A stretch of 5,936 nucleotides of DNA, from NCBI GenBank assembly GCA_017395715.1, contig JAFQNZ010000183.1, positions 1-5,936 of the forward strand. Reading direction: 5' to 3'. A program made the translations under genes and the position numbers. Shown piece by piece: positions 5,916 to 5,936 of this stretch (positions are counted from its first letter, which is position 1; every line of letters starts with the position of its first letter). The notes under the pieces were generated by a model. That model was not told the origin of the DNA and searched no databases. It was given only the letters and a program-made list of their open reading frames with translations. The stretch comes from Clostridia bacterium. GTDB taxonomy: Bacteria; Bacillota; Clostridia; Oscillospirales; CAG-272.

Positions 5916-5936
5916 TTTATTCACATCTGTGTGCTA
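5912..5936 (+). CDS. Possible start of a further gene, cut by the window end
   Basis: ATG at 5912-5914 overlaps the TGA of the previous gene as ATGA, the same arrangement as at 5044. Only eight codons (MIYSHLCA) are visible. The nearest purine-rich run, AGAGAGG at 5905-5911, touches the ATG and is too close for a good ribosome binding site, so this could be chance. Confidence 0.3.

Noticed and set aside
5922..5931. CACA-TC-TGTG inverted repeat at the window end
   Set aside because: Only four base pairs around a two-base loop; too short to call a site.

Overview
The window looks like part of the conjugation module of an integrative and conjugative element (ICE) of the Tn1549 / C. difficile CTn type, in a Gram-positive host of the Clostridia (gut Lachnospiraceae or Ruminococcaceae are plausible; the species cannot be read from this sequence). 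The evidence is the gene order: membrane-anchored NlpC/P60 protein, DUF4315, DUF4366 and DNA topoisomerase III. All genes are on the + strand, with strong AGGAGG-type ribosome binding sites, very short or overlapping junctions and base composition of about half GC by eye.

Layout. Bases 1-1737 hold the 3' part of a large CD1108-type protein. It has a lysine-rich cytoplasmic region, one membrane segment and a C-terminal NlpC/P60 peptidoglycan hydrolase; its start lies before the window. Bases 1747-2001 encode a DUF4315 coiled-coil protein. It overlaps by 20 bases a DUF4366 (CD1107-type) membrane protein at 1982-2812, which has a signal peptide, a six-cysteine cluster, a membrane anchor and an acidic tail. 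A 58-residue charged gene lies at 2816-2992. DNA topoisomerase III (topB) occupies 2994-5047 but is broken by an apparent one-base deletion near 4440. A 100-residue element protein (5044-5346) overlaps the topB stop by ATGA. The operon ends at a strong intrinsic terminator (5351-5401). Only 19 bases later comes the leader and start of a 164-residue membrane protein resembling UPF0316/DUF5698 (5421-5915). A possible further gene begins at 5912 and runs off the window.

How the genes may work together (inference from family knowledge). The NlpC/P60 protein would open the cell wall for the transfer channel. The DUF4315 and DUF4366 proteins are constant neighbours of the type IV secretion genes in this ICE class and probably belong to the envelope-spanning machinery. 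TopB would relieve topological strain during processing or replication of the transferred DNA. With topB split as read, this copy of the element may be decaying, unless the missing base is a sequencing error.

I see no CRISPR array, RNA gene, insertion sequence, attachment site or convincing oriT. The most useful observations are the topB frameshift, the small gene at 2816, and the terminator placed directly in front of the 5421 gene. I did not find a clearly new system; this is mostly a familiar ICE module.
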